Shown in pieces: positions 21,914-31,562 of a stretch of DNA of 64,000 nt. The notes beneath the pieces were generated by a model. The model did not search any database. It saw only the letters and a list, made by a program, of their open reading frames with translations, and was not told where the DNA came from. Both the position numbers and the translations under genes were made by a program. The DNA comes from Roridomyces roridus (lineage: Eukaryota; Basidiomycota; Agaricomycetes; Agaricales; Mycenaceae), in the NCBI GenBank assembly GCA_029378245.1, contig JARKIF010000139.1, positions 1-64,000 of the forward strand, given 5' to 3'. How positions within the stretch are numbered: the stretch's first letter is position 1; every line of letters begins with the position of its first letter.

Positions 21914-23075
21914 ATGGTGCGCAAGCGTGAGCGACAACCACCACCTCCAATGATCATTTCACAAACGACTGCTTCCAGTTTTCCTCACCCTCGCCTTTGC
22001 CGCGTTGTCCGTATTTCCCCTAATCTCAGCACTTGACTTTGATGAGTCGACTTGGATTTGGACCAACGAAGTGTCTGGCGGTAACGCCCCCGTGAGCACT
22101 CGTGCCTTCCGCAAAGATTTCACCGCACCCCTCGGGAAAACGCCTGTTCAGGCGGAAATTATCATGACCGTCGACAGTAGCTTCACGCTCTATGTCAATG
22201 GCATCGCAGTCGGCACCGGAGACAACTACCTCGTCGCAGAGCGCTTCTGTGCTTCTCTCTCCCCTTGCCTCAACGTCTTCGCGGTCACAGCTACCAACGG
22301 CGGCACAATTGCCAACCCCGCTGGGCTCCTCGCGGCCATTCAGATCACCTACAGCGACGGTACCACCAGTACAATCGTCTCGGATTCCACCTGGCGCTAC
22401 TCGATCAGCGTACCCAGCGGGTATGAACAGCTGACCTACGACGACAACAGCTGGAAACCAGCCATCGCAGAGGGTGCATATGGTGTCGGCCCCTGGGGTC
22501 AGATCAGCATTCTCTCCAACCCGCCTGTCCTGTCGCTTTCCAACGCCGACTGGATCTGGACGAGCGAAGTCTCTGGTGGGAACGCGCCCGTTGGCAACCG
22601 GGCCTTCCGCCTGACATACACCCCTCCTCCCGGTCAGACCCCCACCAACGCAACCGTTATCATGGTTGCCGACAGTGCATACACGCTCTACGTTAATGGC
22701 TACCTGATTGGGTCCGGCACGGACTACCAGAATGCGCAGACGTACAGCATTCCCCTCGCGCCTGCGAATGAGACGGTGTTTGCTGTCTTTGCGCAGAACG
22801 GGGTTACCGTGCCCAACCCCGCTGGGCTGCTGGCTGCGATTGGGATCATTACTGCAGGCTGTAACTGTACTGCTGGGGTCATGTTTGTCACCGATGGAGG
22901 TTGGAAGTCGAATACGGGGACTCCTGCTGGGTTCCAGCTACCGGGATACGACGACTCGACTTGGCCTGCTGCGACGGTCGAGGGCGTCTTTGGGATTGCG
23001 CCCTGGGGCAACGACGTTGCTGTCGGAGGTCCTGGGCCGGCCACTCCTATTAGTGGTGCGCCGCCCGGTTTGTAG
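21914..23075 (+). CDS. Secreted protein with two galactose-binding-like modules
   Basis: Exon 1 is only 13 nt (21914-21926); exon 2 is 21979-23075, with a GTGAGC-TTCCAG intron. The spliced N-terminus MVRKLFLTLAFAALSVFPLI is a signal peptide. The rest is two tandem modules of about 165 residues, starting STWIWTNEVSGGNAPV (near 22040) and ADWIWTSEVSGGNAPV (near 22550). Each has a SFTLYVNG or AYTLYVNG strand, a NPAGLLAAI segment and a YDDNSW or YDDSTW end. This layout resembles the carbohydrate-binding jelly-roll modules attached to rhamnosidases, but no catalytic domain is present. I infer a secreted lectin-like or wall-binding protein. About 365 residues. Confidence 0.72.
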
Positions 23076-23254
23076 ACGACAGAGCAATTTCCTTGTTGCT
23101 CCTCCGTCATTATTCCTTATTCAAGCGCGAAAAAAAAAAGAAATCCTTTCAGATACCGTTCCTCTGACACTGTCATTATTGGGATTACATACGTCTTATG
23201 AATATATTGGTTGCTTTGAGAACACGGCGATGAGCACTCTGAACGACCCGAAAT

Positions 23255-24295
23255 CTACTCCGGCACATTTCCATTCATGCAGCCAAACACTTTCCCATCG
23301 TACATCTCGCCAACGACAAACACGCGAGCCGTGGCACGGGGAGCACTGAGAAGAGCAGCCACGGAGATGCGCGACGTTGATCTATAAAATGGCATGAGGA
23401 ATACTAGGAATGACTCGAAAGACGAATACATACACAAGAGAACTTTTAAAGCGTTTGAGCTGCATAGTCTTCAGGTCAATCCGGGGAAGCTTCTCAGGGA
23501 CCTTGGCGGGTGAGGGGGGTATGCTCAGTTCATCGGCATCCTGCTTTTCGCACGGGCTCGAGTTAGGGTAAAATTGCGCGCGTGTCGAGTTGTGGGTTGA
23601 GAAAGACACTGATGGAGAAGGAGGAGGGGCATTGAGCAAGGTTGGAGATGCGAGCGTAAGTGTGGGCTCGGGCAGCATAGTGCGTGCCCGTTTCATGGGT
23701 CTTTCGACTTCGGTGAAGGATGTATCGTGAAGTTCAGTGTCGAGAGAGCGTTTGAGAGTGTTCAGTACGATCGGTTGTTTCGGAGAGATGCATTTTTCCA
23801 ACGATATTTCTTCTTCAGAAGCTTGGATTCTGCTGGGGTCGAATCGGTCTGTAACAGGTCAGTCGCTACCTAAAAGGGAAGGGTCGGTGCCATACCGTCA
23901 AGGGTGTAGTTAGCCACAGGAATGAGCATGTTGGCAGATATAGAATTGGCTATCCAGAGTGCATGGCGGACCTAGACGAAAGCGTTCCAGTCGAGAGATG
24001 AGGGAAAACAAAGATCGTACGATGAGAGATCGGGAAAGTAGCCTGCACGTTGTCAGAAGAGCAATTGGAGGCGCTCAGACTGCTTACTCTTTCAGCCAAG
24101 GGTCCTGGGGCCCGGCGCAGAAGAAGAAACGCGCTCGAGCAAAGTCCTGCTTTGAGTGGGTCAGCGAGCCACCGTGTTTGACCCAAGCGAAGCGCAGGGA
24201 CGCGTCAACCGAGGCGCTGAAGCATGCTGGCAGTAGACTCAGACGAAATAAATCCGAAAAGACGCGTTTGGCCGACCTCGACCGGAGAACAACAT
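23255..24295 (-). CDS. BRCT-like domain protein, 5' end uncertain
   Basis: The minus-strand exons include about 23896-23971, 23434-23848 and 23255-23381, with GT-AG introns. The N-terminal part reads MLFSGRGRPNASFRIYF, then SVDASLRFAWVKHGGSLTHS, ARARFFFCAGPQDPWLKE and VRHALWIANSISANMLIPV. The GG turn and the WI-xx-SI helix are BRCT hallmarks. The remainder is Pro/Ser-rich with a basic stretch, ERPMKRARTML, and ends GKVFGCMNGNVPE. BRCT proteins act in DNA repair or at telomeres; the subtype is unresolved. The join between the first two coding blocks (near 24230-24250) is out of frame with no plausible intron, so there is a frameshift or a missing exon. Repeat copy C begins about 75 bp upstream. 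Confidence 0.5.
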
Positions 24296-24370
24296 TGTCT
24301 TTGTGAATGAGATGAAGTGTGACATTCTTGTGACACCGCTCTTGTCTGCTCCTTCCTTCCCAGCACTCAT

Positions 24371-25690
24371 CCCAGCAAGAATGAACCGCTCGAATACGCG
24401 TCTTTTCGCGTCCAAGTCGCGTCGAATGTGCTCCCGATACTTCCCGATGCCTCCATTCTTGCGGGGCGGATCGGATTTCTCTCCATTCCTCTGCAACACG
24501 CGCAAATGGATCGAGTTGTCCATAAAAAGCGGGAGAGCGTGTCAGCCACTCTCCAGAGCTCTGTCTCTAAGCACCACCATCTTCTCTCTCGGGTTCCCGC
24601 CCGCCCTGTTCGTCTCCACTCGCTCCTCGCCGTCTCGCCTTGTGAGCATCATGTACTTCCCTTCCCGCTCCTGCTAACTCTCTCACCCAGTGTTGTCGTC
24701 GCCCCCCCTGCTAGGCGCACAATGGCTTGAATTGCTTGCTCTTCATCGCCTCGCCTTGTGAGTCTTGCTCAACTTGTGCCTCGCCACAGCTAACTCACTT
24801 GCTCAGTGTCGCCGTCGCCCCCTACTAGACACGCGCATTGGTTCCATCCACCCCGCCTTGTAAGTCTTACTTTCTCTTCGTCTCAACAGAGCTAACCCCA
24901 CTCCTTCAGTGTCACCGTCGGCCCCCTCTACTAGACGTGTGCATCGGCGAGGACCCCTTCCATTGCTTTATGATTGGTATGTTCTCTTGCCATTGCTGCC
25001 AGGTTGTGTCTCACCCACTTGCAGTCCTCTGCGTCACCCCTTCCACGACTCGCTGCAGTTTCCCCGACGCGACATCCCATCCACGCAAACCGCATCGCGA
25101 TACTTCAGTATACTCACTTTCCACGCGCGCTACCTCTCTCCCTCGGCTCGTCAATCGAGATTCGAGCAGCGTCAAGACACCGGTATCGCTGCGTGCGAGA
25201 TGGATGGGCTCAGCGTCGACGGATAGCCCTGGTCATTGAACCCTGTCGCCCCGGCGTCTTCGCTGCGCCCTTGCCTCGCCAGCTTTCACCTACGTTATGG
25301 CCCGTCTCGATCTCTTTCGCCTTTCACCATCGGTTCACGGGTTTGCCAAGATGGGACTCAACGCGTGAGAAACTCGGTGGACACCGCTGTATGCGAGATG
25401 GATGGGCGTAGTTGGGACGGATAGACTTGGGTCCAGATTATCTCGATGCCAAGTCGCCCCGGCGTCCCCTCTACGCACTTGCCTCGCCAGCGTGCGATTC
25501 GACTACGACAACAGCCATCTCCGACACGATACCAACTCGTCAACAAGCAGGACGCTGACCACGGGGACGGACGCGCCACTACTCGAGGAGTGTCTTTGCT
25601 GGGCAGGGTTGGTTAGGGTGTCTGTTGTGCCGTCGTCCACCAGGATTCGTTCTGCCATCCCGGCTCGAGGCATACCTTACACCGACAAGG
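24371..25690 (+). repeat. Long dispersed repeat, copy C
   Basis: Inverted relative to copy A (13035-14860), with closely matching sequence: ATGAACCGCTCGAATACGCG at the start, CATAAAAAGCGGGAGAGCGT, the module array, units with GCGAGATGGATGGGC near 25194 and 25395, and TGTCTTTGCTGGGCAGGG near 25590. It is about 500 bp shorter than A: it lacks two array modules and one of the larger units. No terminal repeats or target duplication were found. Confidence 0.8.
24642..25024 (+). repeat. Tandem exon-intron-like modules in copy C (four)
   Basis: Intron-like segments are 24642-24690, 24758-24806, 24860-24909 and 24977-25024, each 48-50 nt. Donors are GTGAGC, GTGAGT, GTAAGT and GTATGT, and all end in CAG. 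The first three hold GCTAAC before the end. Exon-like spacers are 67, 53 and 67 nt and start TGTTGTCG, TGTCGCCG and TGTCACCG. Copy A has six modules of the same design. Confidence 0.8.
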
Positions 25691-25772
25691 CCCACCGCCC
25701 GTTTCCTTTGTAGTTTCTTCTTGTGTCTATATAGAATTTCTCGTCAACGATGCAGATTCCCACTCTTTCCGT

Positions 25773-26940
25773 ATGAGCTTCGACTATCCCTTTTACCTGG
25801 CTTCGACCCTTTCGCTGCCAGCCAATGACTTCCAGGTCGATATTTTGACTGGAGGCCTCACGAATTTGACTGCTCGTGCCAGCTTTGTGTGCCCACTTGT
25901 TTTGTTCGACTTGCCTCAGCTCTTCACCTCTGTCATCCTCAAATATGCTCCCCCGTTCATTGCGTCTGACCCTATTCAGCCCATGTCTGTCCACCGACAA
26001 GTCATCGAGGCCACTGCCCTGCGATATCTGGCGGAAAACGCCCGAATTCAAGCCTTGCTTCAAGAGTTTCCCGACATAAGGATACCACAGCTCATCCACC
26101 ACGATACGGGCGCAAATGTCCTGTGGATAACGGACCTGGGCTCATCAAGCCAGATGTTGTCTACCTTCCTCGCAAGCTGCTCCCCCGAAAATGTCACCGC
26201 GGTACGCGAAAATGCGTCGGCCTTTGGAGCTTTCATGGCGAAATTTTGGGACATCACTGCAGAGCCTACGCCAGAGACTTTGGCTTCCCTTTCTCGCCCC
26301 GAGGATCCCAACAGTCCCTCGCAATTTATTCCTTCCGTCGCTGAAAAAGTGATGTCGCAGCATGGCATAGCAGACGCGGAGGAGCTTGCATCCCGTGTTG
26401 CCGCTGCCATGCAGACAAAACAACCGGCCGAGCCGTGTCTCGCTATGGTTGATTTTTGGACCGGGAGTGTCCTCGTTGGACCCGGAAGCAGCCGTGGTCT
26501 CGTTGATTGGGAATACTTTGGACTGTCCACGTCTGGGGCGGAGATTGGAATGTTTGGTAAGAAATATTCATCGGACTCTGAATGCAGCAGTCGACTGACC
26601 CGTATCGGTAGTTGCGCATCTTCATCTCCTTCTCCAGTACAAGACGAGCACTCTGGGAGTTGCTGAGGTTGTGGAAGCATTTCTCTCCGCCTTCCTCGAC
26701 GCATGTGCAGCCCACGCACCACCTTCATCGCAGTACTTGAAGCGGCAAGCCCTCATTGCGTATGGGCGAGAGATGATAACTGCGGCCGAGTTTTTCGCCG
26801 CAGAGTTGAGCGAAGAAGCACAGACGCGAGTTGTATCCATTGGCGTTGCGAGCCTCCGAGCAGCGGGTGGCTCGGACAATGAATTGAGTCCACAAGTTGC
26901 TACTGACAGCATTACTCGACTGTGGAGAGGAGGAATCTAG
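25773..26940 (+). CDS. Phosphotransferase-like (APH/choline kinase fold) protein
   Basis: Exons are 25773-26556 and 26612-26940 (GTAAGA-GGTAG intron). A kinase-like fold of the aminoglycoside-phosphotransferase superfamily, near fungal S-methyl-5-thioribose-kinase-like proteins by layout. Visible are DILTGGLTNLTARASF as nucleotide loop, SVILKYAPPFIA with the ATP-binding Lys, RQVIEATALRYL as the paired Glu helix, and VDFWTGSVLV with GLVDWEYFG as the catalytic and metal loops. The usual HGDFWxGN is here M-V-D-F-W-T-G-S, so the Asp stays but the His and Asn are changed. A small molecule is the likely target. It starts 83 bp after repeat copy C, so its promoter may lie within the repeat. Confidence 0.72.
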
Positions 26941-27057
26941 TGTCTTTTGTTCCTACATAGTATCTAAAGCTTAGTGGATACAGATGAATATTATGTACGA
27001 TTACTATTGACAAGAAGCCAAGAAAAGAGAAAAGATGTACAAGAAAGACGCGTTTCG

Positions 27058-29863
27058 TTACTCGATGACCTCAAACCTACTCCGTTTCTCTTCCCGCCCA
27101 TCACCGTGGTCGTCTGGATCTCGAGGCCGTTTTTCTGACGGCCCGAAATTGAATCCTTCCCCGTTGACGATACCGGCGAGCATGGCGTTGTACTGTTCGT
27201 CCGTTAGACCCATCCCCGCGAGTACATTGATGCGTCCGTCGCCCTCGTCTGGACTGCCCAATCCGTAGCCCATGAGAGAACCGTCCGATGAGGACGCAGC
27301 GCCTGCTTGCAGCGCACTCTCGAACCCGGCGTCGTTGAGTGGCGGCCCTCCAGTGGGTGGCCGGGTAATACGCATTGACGATCCAATTTTTTGCTTGATG
27401 ACCGTTAGATGCGTCAAGTGTTTCTGTAAAGCCTTTGGTCAAGCGTCTATGAGGAAAGAAGAAGAAAGGACGCACCTCCAACATGTCAAATAAGCCTTCT
27501 TTTGTGAACGGTTTCGGTAATATGTCGTTCATTGCCGGAGGAATAGTAGGTCATAATCTCGTTCGGCCTCGAGTTACTCGTCATGGAGATGATGGGTGTT
27601 CGTGGATCGAATTTCCGGATCATCGATGTTGCAGAGACGCCATCCAGCTTGGGCATGACAATGTCCTGGTTTCACTTCAGTCAACGCAGGGAAGATAAAC
27701 ATTGCACGCACCATCAAGACCAAATCATATTTTTCGAGATTCATTTTGTTGACAGCACCGACTCCGTCCACAGCCACGTCGATAGCACACCCAAACACCT
27801 GCAAGAACTTGCTGCTAAGTTTCCGGCTCACTGCGTCATCGTCTACCAGCAGCACTCGCGGCGGTACCGCCCACCCCGGGACGAATGTTGACCGTCGCAC
27901 ACGAAGCGTCTGCGTTTGTGGCGGACTTCCACTACTCGGGCTCCCGCTCCCACTCGCAAGCGAAGACTCTTGATTCCCAACCATCTCGCTCGCGAACGCA
28001 TTTCCATCGAAACTCCAGTTCCCTTGCGTGTTGGGAAACCCGGTACTCCCCCGTGGCATCAAATGCCCAATGGTATACACCTCCAGCCCAGCATGCCCGT
28101 CTCCACTGACGGCGCCCCATGCCTGTTCTGCGGAAGGCGGAGAGTTGATAGCCACGTCCAAACTTGAAGGATTTGTCGAAGTGGGCACTACCATTTCATC
28201 CTCGTAGTCTTCTGACTCGGGGCTCTCCGTCCGCGATGCATCTCTGCTGTCCTGTTCCGGGCTCGTCATCTGAGGAGCGCTTGTCGACGCGCTATTATTG
28301 CTCGTGTTGAAACGCGGTGTGTTGAGTCGAGAGGCTGGATTGCCATGTAATGCGCGTTGTGCCTGCAGCTCCTCTATGCGTGCAAGCATATCCATTCGAC
28401 TCATCGCCGCACCAATCCCACTGGCCCCAACCCCTCCCAAGCGCGAGCTGCTGCTGACGCCCGAGGTGGAGCCTTGCGAGCCACCAAAGGACATGCCCAC
28501 CGCCTCTGCTCGTCGCGAGATCTCGCTCATTTGCACGAGCGTCGCCCGGGCCACATCCGTCTCGGGGAAATTCTTGTCCAACAGTCGTTGAGTCTCTTGG
28601 GTTTGCATGAACAGGAAGGGGTTGTTTGGGTCCAAGTTGTCATTGCTCGCGAGTTGCTTCATTTTGCCTTTTATTTTACAAAAATACATTGATTAGGCGC
28701 GGGAGTGGCTAGGCAAGCAGCAAAGGCGAACCTCTCACTCACCAGCACCATTCCCGTTCTCCCGCAAGAAGTACTGTATCAGGTTCTGCATGAGCCCGTC
28801 CTGCTGCGCCATGCCCCGCTGGAAGCCGACCATCTCGACGAGGACCTCTTGGTAGCTGCGCTCGAGATTGCGGACATGGGATAGGACTTCCTCGTGAGCA
28901 GCGCCGAGAGAGGTGAGCTGGGCTTGCATCGAGGCAACCTGAGCCTGCAGAGAGTCGACCTTGGAGTCGACTTCGTAAGGATTTGATGAGAAGGATGAGG
29001 AAGCAGCAGATTGTGGGTAGGCGCTGGAGGGGGGATATGCAGGGGTAGAAGGTGGCGGTAATGGTGCAGGCGCCGTCGATTTGCGCTGAGCTGGAACCTT
29101 GCGCTTGATGTTCTCAAGTGCGTCCCGGCGATCGGCGTGGAAATCCGGATGTCGAAACGTCCAACTCTGTACACGATAAGTACCAAGGAGATTTGGGGGA
29201 CAAGTACTGACATGCTCCCCGAATTGGTTGTCGTCGGTGTTCTTGACCTTGTGGAAATCGTACTTGTTTAGTTGACGCACAAAGCTTGCAAAGTTGGAAT
29301 GCTTGAACATTCGAGGCAATATTGATTTTGTGAACTCGTTCATGTCCTGCACCGAAATCAGACTATGTATAAGCGAGAAATGTGCACCGATCATACCTTG
29401 ACTACGAAGCAATCTCCCTGTGGGCCCCACGACACTACGTTCTGGAAGGTCTGGTCTTCAAGCATTCTGCACAAGACGTGAGAAGACGACAAGAGGGACA
29501 GAGGGTGGGCAGACTTGTATAGTTTCTTGACAAAGTCACTTGTGGAGGACATGTTGTCTTCATGGCCAGCGCTGTCCTTGCGGTCGACCATGGGATGCTC
29601 GGGAGACGCGCCCTCGCGCTTGACGCCAAGAGTTGGAAGCTGCTAGAGGAGAAAAGTATCAACTGGGGAGGCCGGGCATGAGTGTACTGGGCAAGCGAGG
29701 GTACACAAAGACTTCGCCCGCCTCGAACGCGTCGAAATAGGGAAACCAAACTCACGCTGGTGCTCGCCCACTGCTGCTGCTGCGACGGAGCGTACTGCGC
29801 TCTCGACGCTGCGATGGAGAGCAGAGGCAACAACGGCTGCTGGACCCGGTATCGCTCGTCCAT
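27058..29863 (-). CDS. SKN7: Skn7/Prr1-type response regulator with HSF DNA-binding domain
   Basis: Nuclear output regulator of the HOG-type phosphorelay, for oxidative and osmotic stress. Exons (minus) are 29756-29863, 29515-29642, 29397-29466, 29212-29346, 28743-29166, 27712-28667, 27476-27665 and 27058-27423. The HSF-type domain runs from SDFVKKLYKMLEDQTFQNVV through FKHSNFASFVRQLNKYDFHK to SWTFRHPDFHADRRDALENI. A coiled coil follows (SLQAQVASMQAQLTSL, HVRNLERSYQEVLVE). The receiver domain has VLLVDDDAVSRKL, phospho-acceptor DLVLMDIVMPKLDG and the conserved Lys in ILPKPF. The penultimate exon is 190 nt where 189 is needed: one extra base at about 27533 shifts the frame between YYSSG and MNDILPKPF. 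Confidence 0.93.
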
Positions 29864-30445
29864 TCGGTGCTGAAACGGAATTTGGAGCCCTGGCGGTCCA
29901 GCCCTTCCTACTTATAAGTAAACCCCCACAACCCCAGTCTTCCGTGATTTCGCACAAAAATCACACAAAAATCTCCGCTGCACGACCTTTTTTTCTGCTT
30001 TTTTTCGCGCCTTTCACGTCCTACTTGCTCTGGTTCATCTCAGGCCCATTATTGCGCGTCCTGGGGCGCGTTTGGTGCTCTAAACCACCCTGGGCATTGG
30101 CTGGGCATTCTGCTAACAGGTAGGTCTAGGCCCTCGGTCGGCTGTACTTGCTTCCGACAAGGCCTAGACTTGCGAGTCCAGGCCCATCATCTGGCCGACG
30201 GCAGTAGCCGCTCTGGGCTTTAGGGGCTAGTCCTTTCGAACTCAACACCGAAGGCAAGTTTTCGGCATTCCCTGGTCACCGCCAGGTTACCGTCGCGTGT
30301 ACCGGCCATCCACAGCACCAACAACCTATCGCCGCCTGGTGATTTCTCCTCATGCTTGGACCACTTCTTACGAGATCTCTCCGCAACCCTCTCTTCTTCA
30401 AGGCCTTAGGCACTCTTTCCGCCATGTAATTTCACTTCCGACACA
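29864..30445. other. Intergenic, no gene supported
   Basis: Upstream of the Skn7-like gene. It contains a T-rich stretch (29985-30010) and short repeats of GGGCATT and TAGGTCTAGGC. An open frame at 30297-30440 may hold a first exon of the next gene, but I cannot prove the join. Confidence 0.4.
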
Positions 30446-31015
30446 ATGGGTTGGAAAATCTTTCTGTGGTGCTGTCAAATGTCCCGCCCAGGAACATGGG
30501 TGCCCCTAAACCTCACTTCCCACTTCCCCTGGGAAGGCATGCAGGCCTCGACGCCCACAACGTCACTCTTCTTCCACACTCGCACCCCGAGCGCCGACGC
30601 GGTGGAGCTCTTCGGGCGGGAATACCATCAACTCGAAAAACAACTTGCAGAGTGGTTCTTCAGGCTATTGATCCAGTGAGCTTCTTGTGACCCATCTTGC
30701 CGATTCATGCCAACCCCAGTGCAGCGAGCAATGGTCCCGATGTCGTCTACAAAATTCGCGAGCTCGAGATACACATATCCTACGACCACTTCTCACCACA
30801 GCAAATCGGACCCCTCATTTCTTCCCATCCACGCTCGCCGAGTTGCGCCGCCTTGACTGTACGTTCCTTCGTTCCTAAAATCTCAACGCATTTGACTGTA
30901 CCCAGTGGCATCCGTTCTTAACCTGCTAAAAGCATACGAACAACAAGTCCCTGCAAATATCAAGCTCGACGCGGCTAGAAGACGCTTTGCTCGCTTCATT
31001 GGCGCTCCTGTGTAG
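30446..31015 (+). CDS. Unrecognised protein, broken or misassembled frame
   Basis: Coding-like stretches occur in order: ADAVELFGREYHQLEKQLAE then WFFRLLI (to about 30678), VVYKIRELEIHISYDHFSPQ (about 30740-30800), PHFFPSTLAELRRLD (about 30810-30858) and, after a GTACGT-CCCAG intron, SVLNLLKAYEQQVPANIKLD with the end RRRFARFIGAPV and a TAG stop. The second and third stretches are in different frames with no plausible intron between, so one indel must be assumed. Helical, charged composition suggests a small soluble or coiled-coil subunit. I do not recognise the family. The start codon is uncertain; an ATG at 30446 opens the first frame. Confidence 0.4.
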
Positions 31016-31562
31016 TTGTCCAAGAGATTGAATGTATAGTAGCATGTAGGATACCACAGCGGAAACAATAGAACTTTGTAGTATGCACATTCTGTCTACG
31101 AAGAATGTCCGACAGTAACCCTTTCGCATCACGATACAACAGGTTGCACTCGAGCCTAATAGCCATACGCACGACTGCTGACCCAGTTTTGGGACCACGG
31201 GGAATAAACTTCCCTGTTGGTAACTACTCAAACCAGCAGACGAAATCGTCTCAACATTCATTCTTGTGGTATCTCTACAACAAACTAGCGGTTACCCTCC
31301 CTAATAAAAAAACCAAACCGTACAGGTAGCGTACATGTAGATATGAAGACAACTGGGTAATTAGGTAGTAGCGGGATGAATCTATGTATAAGTATGGTAG
31401 CGGAAAGGCCTAGGTAGGATGCATGTGCGCTAGTCGTTATGTATAAGTAAATAACATAGGCCAGCGAGGATTTTTGGCGACGGCGAGGAGGAGAGGGGGA
31501 GAGGACGGGCGGGAGATGTAGAAGAATCAAAGAACAAACTCAACTCGAGCTTCCGAAGCGCA
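31016..31562. other. Convergent intergenic region, no gene seen
   Basis: This AT-richer stretch lies between the 3' ends of the unresolved gene and the kinase gene. No open frame has coding character. Confidence 0.5.

Noticed and set aside
13035..25690. One giant transposon with copies A and C as terminal inverted repeats
   Set aside because: Copies differ in module number and outer ends, no target duplication is seen, and the genes between are ordinary; a third partial copy also argues for a dispersed repeat.
25887..25922. Possible 33-nt intron in the phosphotransferase-like gene
   Set aside because: It is shorter than every supported intron here and a multiple of three with no stop; leaving it in gives a continuous frame.
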